DNA of 64,000 nucleotides from Gentiana macrophylla. Taxonomy: Eukaryota; Streptophyta; Magnoliopsida; Gentianales; Gentianaceae. The position numbers and the translations under genes are program-made. Positions 11,478 to 22,171 of the stretch are shown piece after piece. Each line of letters begins with the position of its first letter. The stretch's first letter is position 1. The notes under the pieces are model-generated. The model worked only from the letters and a program-made list of their open reading frames with translations, ran no database searches and was not told the origin of the DNA. Location of the stretch: assembly GCA_026214975.1 (NCBI GenBank), contig CM047806.1:82755599-82819598 (forward strand). Direction: 5' to 3'.

Positions 11478-11862
11478 TTCTCCCCCTTAATAGGAGTTTC
11501 GTCCTCGAAACTAGAACATACAGTAAATCCCCAAATTCTTGGAACTCACTAAGCATGTTGCTTTCCACTTCCCAAGTTGCCTCCTCGGGTGAATGATTGC
11601 TCCACTGAACTAACACCAAGGGAATCATCCTTCTTTTAATCATCTTTTCTTTCCGGTCTAGAATCTTGATTGGTCTCTCGTCATATGCAAGGTTATCTTG
11701 TAAGATTTCTGGGTCAACCGTAGTTTCCACATCATTCTTCGTCAGACACTTTTTCAACATCGAAACGTGAAACACATTATGGACTCTCGACATTGATTCT
11801 GGCAACTGAAGCTTATAAGCTAACGCCCCAACTCTTTCCGAGAATCTCAAAAGGTCCAACAT
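11473..11862 (-). pseudogene. Chromovirus polyprotein C-terminus with chromodomain
   Basis: The frame starts with the end of the integrase C-terminal region (YKLQLPESMSRVHNVFHVSM, the conserved HNVFHVSxL motif). It continues with a chromodomain at about residues 60-110 (PIKILDRKEKMIKRRMIPLV, VQWSNHSPEEATWE). Chromodomains guide integration of such elements to particular chromatin. The aromatic cage is partly kept (W of VQW, W of ATWE). The stop TAA lies in the first bases of the 3' LTR. It is separated by a frameshift from the integrase at 11813. Confidence 0.85.
11478..11494 (-). other. Chromovirus polypurine tract
   Basis: On the - strand the sequence reads CCTATTAAGGGGGAGAA and directly precedes the LTR start TGTAATATTCC. 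Confidence 0.8.
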
Positions 11863-12458
11863 ACCTTGGGCTTAGCTTTCCTTTTTGTCCAAAGCGTTTC
11901 ACTCCTTTCATTGGCGAAGCCCGGAGGTAAACTCTATCGCCGACTTCAAACTCAAGAGGTCTTCTTCTAACATCAGCCCAACTTTTCTGTCTGTCTTGTG
12001 CTGCCTTCAGATTCTTCTTGACCAACTGAACCCTTTCCTTCGCTTGTTCTACCATTTCAGGCCCCGTGATCTGTCTCTCTCCGACTTCATCCCAAAACAA
12101 TGGCGTGCGACATCTTCTCCCATACAACGCTTCAAACGGGCGGCATGCCTATACTTGCATGAAAATCGTTGTTGTAGGCAAACTCCGCTACCGATAGGTA
12201 ATCGTCCCATGATCCGCCTACCTCCAAAACACAAGCTCAAAGATGTCCTCGAGTGTCTGGATGGTCCTCTCGGATTGTCCATCCGCCTCGAGGATGAAAA
12301 GCCGTGCTCAAATCCAACTTGGTCCCGAAGGCTTCTTGCAAGCTCTTCCAAAATCGACTTACGAATCTCGAATCACGGTGCGAAACTATCGAGACTGGAA
12401 CTCCATGTAACTTCACTATATTGTCCGGATATAGTGTCGTCATCTTCTTTAATGGCAT
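11813..12458 (-). pseudogene. Chromovirus integrase core and C-terminal part, frameshifted
   Basis: Two frames cover it. At 12458-12237 the core reads GVPVSIVSHRDSRFVSRFW, where the second catalytic Asp normally follows S; here HRD replaces DRD. At 12127-11813 are MYGRRCRTPLFWDEVGE and the GPF-type end (FEVGDRVYLRASPMKG, LSPRYVGPFEIL). The catalytic Glu region between them lies in a frameshifted stretch near 12150-12240. It is broken by at least two indels. Confidence 0.82.
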
Positions 12459-12494
12459 GTCGACCTTGTGTACGGTAAGAAATGGGCGATTTGG

Positions 12495-13403
12495 TCAATC
12501 GTCACGATTACCAAATTGCGTCGTGTCCGCCTCTTGTCTTAGGTAATCCGTGATGAAGTCCATTGTGATCTTATCCCACTTCCATTCCGGGATATCCAAT
12601 GGCTTAAGCATTCCACCGGGTCTTCTATGCTCCGCCTTAACCTTCTGACATACATCACACTCGGCCACAAACTTGGCTATCTCCACTTTCATCGAGGGCC
12701 ACCAAAATATTTCCTTTAAGTCTCTATACATTTTAGTAGCACCCGGATGAACCGCAAAAGCTATCCTATGTGCTTCTTCCATAATTCTTTGTCTCAAGTC
12801 GCCAACGTTAGGTACACATAGACGATCCCGATACCACAGATTTCCACTCTTATCCAACACGTAACCAACCGTAGGCTTCTCTCTAGCAACACGCTTCAAG
12901 TCCAACAAAACCGGGTCTTCGTCTTGCTTTCCCCGAATATCATCCATCAACTCTGACCTTGCTAACATCGGTGCCACAAACTGCCGGTCTTCAATCTGAT
13001 CGAAGCTTCTGATTTCCAACCCATCAAACCTTTCCGCCATTACCTCAACACTGGAAGCTGCAAACACTGGTTTCCTGCTCAGAGCATCTGCCACTACATT
13101 CGCTTTACCCGGATGGTACTGAATGTCCAAATCATAGTCCTTAACGAACTCTAACCATCTCCTCTGTCTCATATTCATGTTCTCTTGTGTGAAGAAATAC
13201 TTTAAACTCTTATGGTCGGTGAAGATCCTTGCTTTAACCCCATATAAGTAATGCCTCCAAGTCTTTAAGGCAAATACTACCGCTGCCAACTCTAGATCAT
13301 GTGTCGGGTAGTTCTTCTCATGTACCTTCAACTGCCTAGATGCATAAGCTATCACTTTTCCTCCTTGCATCAACACACAACCCAAACCCTCGTCCCGAAG
13401 CAT
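12495..13403 (-). pseudogene. Chromovirus RNase H and integrase N-terminal domain
   Basis: This is the longest open frame of the element (302 residues). RNase [39 protein letters not shown] and the [10 protein letters not shown] motif, then [15 protein letters not shown]. From about residue 195 comes the HHCC zinc-binding domain of integrase ([28 protein letters not shown]), followed by [12 protein letters not shown] with the first catalytic Asp of the core. The frame ends just after this Asp because several single bases are missing compared with family members. Confidence 0.88.
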
Positions 13404-14300
13404 CCGTAGACATCATAGTTATCAAAAATCTCCGGAATCGCTAACATCGGTGCCGTAGTCAACTTACTCTTCAAGGTATGAAAGGCCTTATCACACTCAT
13501 TAGTCCATTCAAATTTCACATTCTTCTTCGTGTCACCTGGTGAGTGGAGTAGCTATCTTGAAAAATCTTGTACGAACTTCCCGTAGTAACCACCAACCCA
13601 AGAAAACTTCTTACCTCAAACTGTGGTAGGTTTAGGCCAATTCTCAATCGCCTCGATCTTTGCCGGATCAACTTGAATACCATCTCCGTAAATGACATGA
13701 CCCAAGAAACTCACTCGATCCAACCAAAAGTCACACTTAGAAAACTTCGTGATACAACCGATTCTTCTTCAGGTGTGTCCAACACTATCCTTAAGTGTTC
13801 TCGTGTTCCTTCTCATCCTTAGAGTAAACTAGGATATCGTCTATGAACACTATCACGAACTTATCCAAGTACGGCATGAAGACTCGCTGCATCAAATCCA
13901 TAAATGCAGATGGAGCATTAGTGAGTCCAAAAGGCATAACAAGGAACTCATAATGTCCATATCTCAGATGAAAAGTCGTCTTCGTATATCCGCTATCTTA
14001 ACCTTCAACTGATGATATCCGGATCTCAGGTCGATCTTGGAAAACACTTTCTTACCTTGCAACTGATTAAACAGATCATCTATCCTTGGTAGAGGATACT
14101 TATTCTTGATGGTAAGGTTGTTCAATGCTCTGTAGTCGATACACATTCTCATGCTGCCATCTTTCTTCTTCACAAACAAAACAGGGGCTCCCCATGGCGA
14201 GGTACTGGGCTGAATTATGTTCCTTTCAAGCATATCTTTAAGTTGAGCTTTCAACTCCTTTAATTCAGCCGGTGCCATTTCAGAAGGTGCTTTAGCGATC
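13404..14300 (-). pseudogene. Chromovirus reverse transcriptase, frameshifted
   Basis: At 14278-13964 the frame reads the N-terminal fingers and palm: [55 protein letters not shown]. This includes the first catalytic Asp in KIDL. The active-site box, [10 protein letters not shown], is readable at about 13820-13850 on the - strand in another frame. The thumb and connection region follow in broken frames to 13404. The enzyme would copy element RNA into DNA, and the two-Asp box is kept. Confidence 0.85.
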
Positions 14301-14516
14301 GGTGCCGCCTCCCGGTATCAATCGAATTTCAAACTCTATCTCTCTCGTCGGCATGTTTCCGGTAACTCTTCCGAAATACCTCGGGGTATTCCTCACTATG
14401 GAGTCTCTCAAACATAGGCTTCACTTGTTCCACGTCCACTTGCATACAACAAGTAGCCTTCACAACCCTTCCGACAAGCCCTTATCGCTTTAACCGATAT
14501 GATCGGATGTTTCTTC

Positions 14517-14880
14517 TTACTCGGCTTGTACACATTCCTTGATACGCCTTGTCCGATTTCCGTGTACTTTAAAAATCACTTTCTTCTCTTTCTGATCCAA
14601 GTGTACATAATTCTCGGATAGCCAATCTATTCCGAGGATTGCATCAAAATCGAAAAGTCCAAAATCGTAAAGTTGCTCTTTACATCGATAAGGTCCGACT
14701 CGAACTTCCACTTGTGGTATCATTCTAGTTACCCTTGTTACCTTCCCTAACGGCGTAGTTATCTCCAAAGTGTTTCTTAAAGGCTCAAGGTAAATCCAAC
14801 TTCTTAGCTACCTTGGTTGACACAAAAGTATTTGACGCTCCCGTGTCAAACAAAACCTTGACCACTAGGTTTTCTAACAT
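14517..14880 (-). pseudogene. Chromovirus protease, frameshifted
   Basis: The DTGAS active-site motif is readable at 14834-14848 on the - strand in a short frame. After a break the rest of the retropepsin fold follows at 14768-14517 (VRVGPYRCKEQLYDFGLFDF, DAILGIDWLSENYVHLD), which is the usual ILGxDWL motif of Ty3/gypsy proteases. Confidence 0.82.
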
Positions 14881-15059
14881 TATCGCATCTAGTATGCATA
14901 TTCATTTATTTAAATATAGTTACAACATGAATAATCACGCTATAAAATATCTTAATAGAAGAATAAAACCATAACATGGTACGAAATAACGTCATCCTCT
15001 GGTTCCACAAAATTGGCATCCGCCGCAAAAACTCGAACCGGTCGGCTCGGGCCGCTCTC

Positions 15060-15210
15060 CCGCTACCTTGGCTCGAACCACTCTTGTTTCCTCTGTTTGG
15101 ACACGCCTAAAAAGTGTCCTTGCTCACCACAAACGTAACAACCGTTACTACTCGCCGCACTCTCTGTATGATTTCTGTTGCACTTGGGGCAAAGTGGTAA
15201 CTGTTCGAGC
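15060..15210 (-). pseudogene. Gag nucleocapsid zinc knuckle
   Basis: On the - strand the region reads CPKCNRNH and then CYVCGEQGHF, a CCHC knuckle whose last Cys is lost to a frameshift. Tekay-like Gag proteins carry such a bipartite CxxC...CCHC region for RNA packaging. Confidence 0.75.
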
Positions 15211-15572
15211 CTTAGGCGCTTTGTAGGAGCCGTAGTCTTCTTGGTCGCTTTGCCGTGGCGCCCCTATAATCGCTTTGACTTGTCCTAAAATTTCTCTTAT
15301 TATTAACAACCATCTGTAGCTCTCTTCCCGAAAGTTTCGACTTCCAAGGCTTTATTCATCAACTCGCCATATTCCTTGCCGTGAATCCTAGCATGCCCGA
15401 CTGAATCTCGTAGGCCAACCCATCCTTATAGAGGGCCATCTTTCTCTCTTCTACCTTCATCAATTCCGGATAGAACCTTCCTAGCTCATTGAACTTATTA
15501 GTATATCTTGGGCCACTTTGTCAGTGATTACCTTGCTTGTGCTTCAGAATTGACTTGCTTTATCCGCTTGAA

Positions 15573-16487
15573 TCAGAATCGGGAAGTACTCATTATAAAA
15601 CATCGTCTTGAACCTTCCCAATCCGTTACCTTACCGTTGCTGCTTTGGACGGCATCAATCCATGCTTCTGCTGCTCCCAACATAAAACTGACTGCTAGCT
15701 GTGCCATTTCTGTCTCAGGAACATGTATGTTCCTACAAGCTTTCTCGAATCCCCTTATCCACTCCTCTGCTTTAGAATGCTCCACATTACCAAAGAAGTT
15801 CTCAACTCGATTTCTCCTCAATCTCGTATACCAATCCACCGCTGGTGTGTGTTCAAAAGCCGGTCTAACTGGTGGGTGAACCGGAGGGTAACCGAAAGAT
15901 ACATGCGGTTGATACTGCTGATGTTGAGGATGAGGTGGGATTACTTGAGGCTCATTCTGATACGGATAGTACCCCTGATAAGACTGATGCTGTTGAGGCT
16001 GCTGAAAACCAAATGGTGGATGACCGACGCCTTGCTGGTGGTCAAAGCGTGGTGAAGGTGGTATTGTAGGTTGAGGAACATGTCCTACAGGAGGAGGGTA
16101 GAAGACCTGCTGCTGCTGAGGATACACTGGAGGATAAGCACTAGATGGTGGTGGATACACATTGGTCACTGGTGGTGGCGCACTAATCGGTGGAATGTCG
16201 CCTATTACAGTGACACGAATAGGTGCTTGTCCAGGCTCTCCATAAATGTAGTTATATCTTGGCGGTAGTCGGGGTGGCAGATTCTCGATGCGCCTCGGTG
16301 ACCCATCTTGTTGAGACCTTGGTGTAGGTGTGGTCTGTATGGGGTGGTGGCGAAGACTCAAACGAGGCGAAGGATTTCGCCTCACAAATCCGCCCCTACT
16401 ACGGGCACCGGGCTCCTCGCCTTGACTAACCCTCGAGCTCCCACCCACTAACGCTCTCCTTGTCGTTACCATGCTTTGAAAGATCAA
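15573..16487 (-). CDS. Chromovirus Gag, N-terminal 300 residues
   Basis: Translation most likely starts at MVTTRRALVGGSSRVSQ (ATG at 16472). The first 190 residues are low-complexity, rich in Pro, Gln and Tyr. The capsid-like retrotransposon gag domain starts at about residue 230 (FFGNVEHSKAEEWIRGFEKA, QLAVSFMLGAAEAWIDAVQ). The frame ends within the domain at 15573 and continues in other frames to the zinc knuckle at 15210. It lies about 80 bp downstream of the PBS, the expected position. Confidence 0.85.
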   Translation of the reverse strand: MIFQSMVTTRRALVGGSSRVSQGEEPGARSRGGFVRRNPSPRLSLRHHPIQTTPTPRSQQDGSPRRIENLPPRLPPRYNYIYGEPGQAPIRVTVIGDIPPISAPPPVTNVYPPPSSAYPPVYPQQQQVFYPPPVGHVPQPTIPPSPRFDHQQGVGHPPFGFQQPQQHQSYQGYYPYQNEPQVIPPHPQHQQYQPHVSFGYPPVHPPVRPAFEHTPAVDWYTRLRRNRVENFFGNVEHSKAEEWIRGFEKACRNIHVPETEMAQLAVSFMLGAAEAWIDAVQSSNGKVTDWEGSRRCFIMSTSRF

Positions 16488-16557
16488 GAAAACCAGACGT
16501 TACTAAAGATCTAAAGAAACTTATCTTAAGGAAAGGAAGTCTAAAGAACGCTTTTTT

Positions 16558-16567
16558 CTCGATACCA
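16558..16567 (-). other. Chromovirus primer-binding site
   Basis: TGGTATCGAG on the - strand, 2 bases after the LTR end, resembles the initiator-Met tRNA site TGGTATCAGAGC. Confidence 0.6.
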
Positions 16568-16569
16568 AT

Positions 16570-18685
16570 CGTAACGCCCGTTCCCGGACACCGAGTCCTT
16601 ATCCGAAAAGAACGCTCGCACGTATAAAATAAAAGTAAATTCATTTTATACGTAAGCCTCTACTACGTCGTATCAAATCAAAGGCAAAACGGAAGCAAAA
16701 CTCGGGTATATAAAATTTTTCCCAAAATTAAAGAGTAGAAAAGAAATCTAAGGGTAGAAATGTAAATTATTACATTTGGAAAAGTACGAAAATCCCAAAA
16801 GACAGAATACGACAAAACGTCAAACCGGTAGTCTACCTCAAAAGTACGGAAAGTACAACCAAAGAGAAGCAGAAAAGAAACATCTTGATTCTTCAACGAG
16901 CGGCGTCAAACGTCGTCGTCAAACTCTTCCTCTAAAAACTGTTTCGCCTTCTCGTCCCCAAACACATAGAAAAAGTATGCATTCGAGGTAAGTACAACGT
17001 ACTTAGAAAGAAAGAGAAGCTATGAAAGCAATCATAGTTATAACGAAAAGATAATTATTTAATTAGTTGATTAAATGAGACCAACTCCATCTAGGGTTCA
17101 CTTCATGCTCATCAACACGTTGTGACTAACTGCTTCTAACTTAGCCTATCTATGCTACAACCGCACTCAAGGGCACACGCGATCCGCCTCAAAGCAGGTC
17201 CCTCTCAGACTTAGGGTCTTTGACCCACTGAGTTCTTCTACCTCGGGACACTCTTTTGCAACATATTAGTGGATCACACCAATACCCCACGAAGTCTAGA
17301 AAAGGTAGACTCGATAGCACGCACACCTCAAAGCAGAGTCCCTCCGCATTTCAGTGGTCTTTTTGACTCCACGGTTCTTCTACCTTCAGAGGTAGCACAT
17401 GCATCGCGATTTAGCCTCGGGTGCCTAGCCAAGAGAGACATGTTGTTTAATCTTTTACTAGTCACATACGTTGTTTATTAGGTTATTAGCTAGCCAACCC
17501 GAGTATTTTCAAGTATTCTCCTCACACAACTACTCTCTTCTTAGACCACTAGACACGGACAAGTCCTAGCATATACAGATATTGATGAATACTAATTCAT
17601 CAAAGCACAAGCCTATCATGCTCTTCCGACGGATCCGAACTTCAACTCCCTTTAAGAGTACATTCGGTGTTTTAACTGAACGAATCAGAAGCTCAATCCA
17701 AGCTTGTCTAAGTTATACCATGTCTAACATATCGTATATATATATATCTCAAGTAAGTAAAGCATGTATATTTGGCTGAACAACGATTAACAATAGAAAG
17801 GAGGTAGTACAAAACTGGACGCCCGTTTAAAGACCTGGACGCCCGTTCAGTTTACTGGACGCCCGTCCAAAATAGTGGACGCTCGTCCACCCAAAACAGT
17901 TCAATCCTGAATGTAAAATTGCACCTCAGACGCCCGTCCGGATAAGCCAGACGCCCGTCTGAGATTCGACCTAAGCGGACGCCCGTCCAGAGAACCGGAC
18001 GCCCGTCCACCTGGGTTCGACCAAAACCCTAACTTCATCATCATGCGATTTCCAGATCGTAATTCAACCCAAAACCAGCAAATAACCAACAAAACAACAC
18101 AAGGATCCACATCTAGACGTACTGTAACAACCATAGTCTTTAACCAAAACAAAGATTCATATTTCTAACACCAAGAAGCCTTAAAACATGATCAATTCCT
18201 TATAACATATGATAGAATTCATAGGACTGTTTCTCTTACCTATTTGCAGCCCCAAAACTGATCAATACTGCTCTGAAAAACTGCTGCAATCCCACAAAAC
18301 TGATGCCGCAAAAGTTGTGCTCTTCACGCCGAGTCCAATTCTTGAATCCGTTTTGAAAACGATCAACTCTACCTCTTAGAATTGTGAAGAACTCTCTTTT
18401 CTCTCTTTCTCTCCTCACAATGCCGCACAAGGGAAGGGGGAAGGCTGAAATCAAACTGAAAATCCCTGAATTAGGTTAGGTCTTAGCATTAAAAAGGAGT
18501 TAACCATTTTCCTTAATTGCCCTTGACCACAAAACTGATTTTCCTTTTAATTACATATATAAAATTTCGAGAATATATATATATAATGTCCAAAATAATT
18601 AACTCCGAATAAAAGGAAACCGAACCTAATATTTCGTTTTCACAAAAAGACACGTCTGCCCTTTCCCGAAAGTCGGAATATTACA
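16570..18685 (-). mobile_element. Chromovirus 5' LTR (2116 bp)
   Basis: It starts CGTAACGCCCGTTCCCGG where the other LTR has TG, so one terminal base is changed. It ends GGAATATTACA, followed by the duplicated TCGAG. Confidence 0.9.
17814..18012. repeat. GGACGCCCGTCC motif array in the 5' LTR
   Basis: This is the same set of short inverted repeats as at 10608-10803. Here most copies read GGACGCCCGTCC exactly, while the other LTR has several GCCCGCC variants. Confidence 0.85.
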
Positions 18686-19316
18686 TCGAGATGGCGATGC
18701 TGTGTTTATCAAATCGGAGAGCATGAACGGAGATCCGTCGAGAGCTACTGAGAAGCCGAAGAGGAGAACTGATCTGGATGTTTCAAAGCTGGGCAAAACG
18801 AGCCGAAAGCCGATGTCTTCTTCTTCTCTTATGATCGGTATCGCTGGAGGTCAAAACCAGCACCTTTTTTCTGCTGGACCACCTCATCCCGGTGGTTGTT
18901 CGGAGCGGACATGGTGGTAGCAGCAGCACCAGTAATAATGCAACACCGTGTTAACGGCAGTGAATTCGATAACTACATGGAAAAAGAAAACAAATCAACG
19001 GCGGGTTCAGGCCCATACATTCCTTTAAGCGGTCTCAGGTTCAAGCGGCTTTTGATGCGAGCATTAGAAGCAATTGAGGAGGAAAACGAAGCTATTTTAG
19101 CTCAAATTCCTTTCACTGTTACTCGGGTCCGTAAATTGTTGATGTTCTACAATATCTCAAGGTACGAGCTCGCCGTTATAAGATCGCTCTCACCGAGCTC
19201 TCTTATTACAACCTCTCGAGCCTATTTTGAAGTAGACGTGTTTTGAAACAGACTTTTAGATTTGGTTGTAAGAGATTTATGGCTTATTTGAACGAAACTT
19301 TGGTGAGTTCCGACCT
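18686..19316 (+). other. LARD internal region with two short ORFs of unknown origin
   Basis: After the chromovirus the LARD resumes. A frame at 18702-18920 (72 residues) and an overlapping one at 18896-19246 (116 residues) are open. The second ends with a Leu-rich helical stretch (RFKRLLMRALEAIEEENEAI). I recognise no domain. They could be a captured host fragment or a decayed gag, and neither looks like a complete gene. Confidence 0.35.
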
Positions 19317-19530
19317 TTCAGCTCGGCTAGCTCTAAGCCCGACCCCAGTCGGCAAGCTCTAATCTCGACCTCAGCTCGGCTAGCTCTAAGCCCGACCCCA
19401 GTCGGCAAGCTCTAAGCCTGACCTCAGCTCAGCTAGCTCTAAGCCCGACCCCAGTCGGCAAGCTCTAAGCCCGACCTCAGCTCGGCTAGCTCTAAGCCTG
19501 ACCCCATTTGGCTAGCTCTAAGCCCGACCT
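19317..19530. repeat. Tandem array, about 53-bp unit (two 26-27-bp halves)
   Basis: About four copies of a unit with halves like GCTCGGCTAGCTCTAAGCCC and AGTCGGCAAGCTCTAAGCCC. Each half ends in CCGACC plus a C/T-rich base. Confidence 0.85.
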
Positions 19531-19917
19531 CATAGCACCGATTTTACTCGAAACAAGGGGGCCGCATATTGGAATTTTTTGATTCAGTCATCGAGCCGCC
19601 AAAAACAAAGGTCCGAGAGTGGAAAATTTTCACACGGGCATATGAATGCGCAAACTCTAAATTTATTTCAACCAAGTTCGCCCTCAATCTTTCTTGAAAC
19701 AAGGGGCCCGGAGGTGGAAATATTCAAACATACGAGAATGAACTGATTCGACACTTATTTCAACTAAGCCCGCAACGACCTTGCTTGAAACAAGGGGGCC
19801 GCATATTGGAATTCTTCGACTACCATCGAGCTCAACCTGAAACAAGTAAGGCTTTTAGCTCAATTATTTTTAGCAAGTTCGATTCTTTAATTTCCTCGAC
19901 CTCGCTAAAAGCAAGGG

Positions 19918-19920
<3 letters not shown>
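19531..19920 (+). repeat. Recurring AACAAGGGGGCC polypurine-like modules
   Basis: GAAACAAGGGGGCCGCATAT or similar occurs at about 19548, 19694, 19785 and (shorter) 19908, spaced roughly 90-145 bp. The core AAGGGGGCC resembles the element's own PPT at 22160 (AGTAGGGGGCCATTGATG). No coding is recognised in this stretch. Confidence 0.6.

Positions 19921-19992
<72 letters not shown>
19921..19992. repeat. (AT)36 microsatellite
   Basis: Uninterrupted AT dinucleotides. Confidence 0.97.
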
Positions 19993-19996
<4 letters not shown>

Positions 19997-20248
19997 AACC
20001 CAAATAGCGGACTCGAAAATGATGGAATATTTCGAGCAAAAATAAAGGCGCAAGCTCAAAAATACTTTGGGAAATCATTACCAAAAACAAAGTAACATTT
20101 TATTACAAGCTCCATATTAGCGAGCTCATTTATTACACGCACTCTTATTACGAGCTCTCTACTACAAGCTCACCATCAACATGGATTTTCTCTTCAACAA
20201 AAGTCCGTCCGCTTAATAGCGCGGCACAAATAGGCTATAAGCCAATCA
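19993..20248 (+). other. LARD internal, no gene seen
   Basis: This region is non-coding. Short variants of 'TTACGAGCTC' recur between 20100 and 20170. Nothing else is recognised. Confidence 0.5.
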
Positions 20249-20578
20249 CTTCGAGGCCGCCCCCTTGAATAACACAGTCCTAAGTAAAGAAGTCGCTTCA
20301 GACAAAAAGGTCGCCATAGACCCAAAATGACTTCGAGGCCATCCGCGTGAATAGCACAGTCCTAAGTAAACAAGTCACTTCAGACAACAAGGTCCCAATA
20401 GACCTAAAATCACTTCGAGGCCACCCGCTTGAATAGCACGGTCCTAAGTAAACAAGTCGCTTCAGACGACAAGGTCCCAATAGACCCAAAATCACTTCGA
20501 GGTTGCCCGCCTGAATAGCACGTTCCAAAGTAAATAGGTCACTTCAGACGACAAGGTCGCCAAAGACCCAAAACAACT
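20249..20578. repeat. Tandem array, 82-bp unit, four copies
   Basis: Each unit starts CTTCGAGGCC and contains TGAATAGCACGGTCCTAAGT, then AAGGTCCCAATAGACCCAAA. The copies are mostly 85-95% alike by eye. A partial fifth unit follows to about 20630. Confidence 0.88.
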
Positions 20579-20680
20579 TAATGATCGTCAGCTTAATAGC
20601 GCGGTCCTATATGTCCGTCCGCTTAATAGCGCCGCACAAACAGACTACCATTGCCAAGGCTAAGGCTTCATATGCCAAAC

Positions 20681-21895
20681 TTTATAAGACCGACCTTTAG
20701 GTTGACATCATAATTGGAACTCGTCCTCGAGCGAGCATTTTATAAGACCGACCTTTAGGTCGGAGAACTAGCCCTCGAGGGAGCATTTTATAAGACCGAC
20801 CTTTAGGTCGGCATCATATTTGGAACTCGCCCTCGAGGGAGCATTTTATAAGACCGACCTTTAGGTCAGCATCATATTTGGAAGTCGCCCTCCAGCGAGC
20901 ATTTTATAAGACCGACCTAAGCTCGGCATCATATTTTGGAACTCGCCCTCGAGCGAGCATTTTATATGACCGACCTTTAGGTCGGCATCATATTTGGAAC
21001 TCGCCCTCGAGCAAGCATTTTAAAAGGCCAACTGTTAGGTCGGCATCATATTTGGAACTCGTCCTCGAGCGAGCATTTTATAAGACCGACCTTTAGGTCG
21101 GCATCATATTTGGAACTCGCCCTCGAGCGAGCATTTTATAAGACCGACCTAAGCTCGGCATCATATTTTGGAACTCGCCTTCGAGCGAGCATTTTATAAG
21201 ACCGACCTTTAGGCAGGCATCATATTCAGAACTCGCCCTCGAGCGAGCATTTTATAAGACCAACCTTTAGGTCGGCATCATATTTAGAACTCGCCCTCGA
21301 GCGAGCATTTTATAAGACCGACCTAAGCTCAGCATCATATTTTGGAACTCACCCTCAAGCGAGCATTTTATAAGACCGACCTTTAAGTCCGCATCAAATT
21401 TGGAACTCGCCCTCGAGCGAGCATTTTATAAGACTGACCTTTAGGTCGCATCATATTTGGAACTCGCCCTTGAGTGAGCATTTTATAAGACCGGCCTAAG
21501 CTCGGCATCATATTTTGGAACTCGCCCTCAAGCGAGCATTTTATAAGACCGACATTTAGGTCGGCATCATATTTGGAACTCACCCTCGAGCGAGCATTTT
21601 ATAAGACCGACCTTTTGGTCGGCATCATATTTGGAACTCTCCCTCGAGCGAGCATTTTATAAGACCGACCTAAGCTCGGAATAATATTTTGGAATTCGCC
21701 CTACAGTGAGCTTTTTATAAGACCGACCTAAGCTCGGCATCATACTAGGAACTCTCCCTCGAGCGAGCATTTTATAAGACCGACCTAAGCTCGGCATCAT
21801 ATTTTGGAATTCTCCCTCGAGCGAGTTTTTATAAGACCGACCTCAGCTTGGCATCATATTACGGAACTCGCCTTCGAGCGAGCCCTCTACAAGAC
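20681..21895. repeat. Tandem array, 58-bp unit with two palindromes, about 21 copies
   Basis: The unit begins ATTTTATAAGACCGACCTTT, continues AGGTCGGCATCATATTTGGA and ends ACTCGCCCTCGAGCGAGC. It contains CCGACCT-TT-AGGTCGG and CTCGC-CCTCGA-GCGAG, both perfect inverted repeats. A variant unit has CCTAAGCTCGG instead of CCTTTAGGTCGG. From unit 9 to unit 18 the variant recurs every third unit, which is a higher-order period of about 174 bp. It is not CRISPR: there are no unique spacers. Confidence 0.93.
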
Positions 21896-22150
21896 TAAAA
21901 GCTCTCAAGCCACCAAAGGCTAAATTGATTCACGACGCAAAAACCACAAAGTCAGAATCAATTCGTGGCACAACCCACAAAGGCTAAATTAATCAACGAC
22001 ACGCAAGCAACAAAAGGCCCTACTCTGAGTAAGGCATTTAGGCAAAACTAACAGGCGATCAGCCACAATAGTGATCCATCACAGTATTTCAAGGCAACAG
22101 ATCCACAAACAGACTTTACTCCCTGCCTAAACATTTCAAGAAAATGATTA
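21896..22150 (+). other. LARD 3' internal region
   Basis: Non-coding sequence between the 58-bp array and the PPT. A loose repeat CACAAAGGCTAAATT occurs near 21915 and 21977. Confidence 0.5.
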
Positions 22151-22171
22151 AGGCACGGAGTAGGGGGCCAT
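22151..22171 (+). other. LARD polypurine tract
   Basis: AGGCACGGAGTAGGGGGCCA and one more T directly precede the 3' LTR start TGATGTGCC. Confidence 0.75.

Larger units (their letters stand above)
9358..18685 (-). mobile_element. Ty3/gypsy chromovirus (Tekay-like), TSD TCGAG
   Basis: It is 9.3 kb long and flanked by TCGAG at 9353-9357 and 18686-18690. Long LTRs (about 2.1 kb) enclose, in - strand order, gag, CCHC knuckle, protease, reverse transcriptase, RNase H, integrase and chromodomain. That order, with a C-terminal chromodomain, is typical of plant chromoviruses. Every domain is still readable but the frame is broken many times by small indels, so it cannot code as shown. It is nested in the LARD element. 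Confidence 0.9.

Noticed and set aside
11885..12478. 197-codon frame on the + strand
   Set aside because: It is the antisense shadow of chromovirus integrase.
15508..16055. 123- and 110-codon + strand frames
   Set aside because: They are antisense to the chromovirus gag.
18702..19246. Captured host gene in the LARD
   Set aside because: The two short frames are open but show no recognisable domain, so no gene capture can be claimed.
19785..20090. Open frames with long Ile-Tyr repeats, here and at 61080-61337
   Set aside because: They are translations of AT dinucleotide tracts.
20681..21895. Possible CRISPR-like array
   Set aside because: The units abut without unique spacers, the host is a plant, and the array is a satellite-like tandem repeat inside an LTR element.
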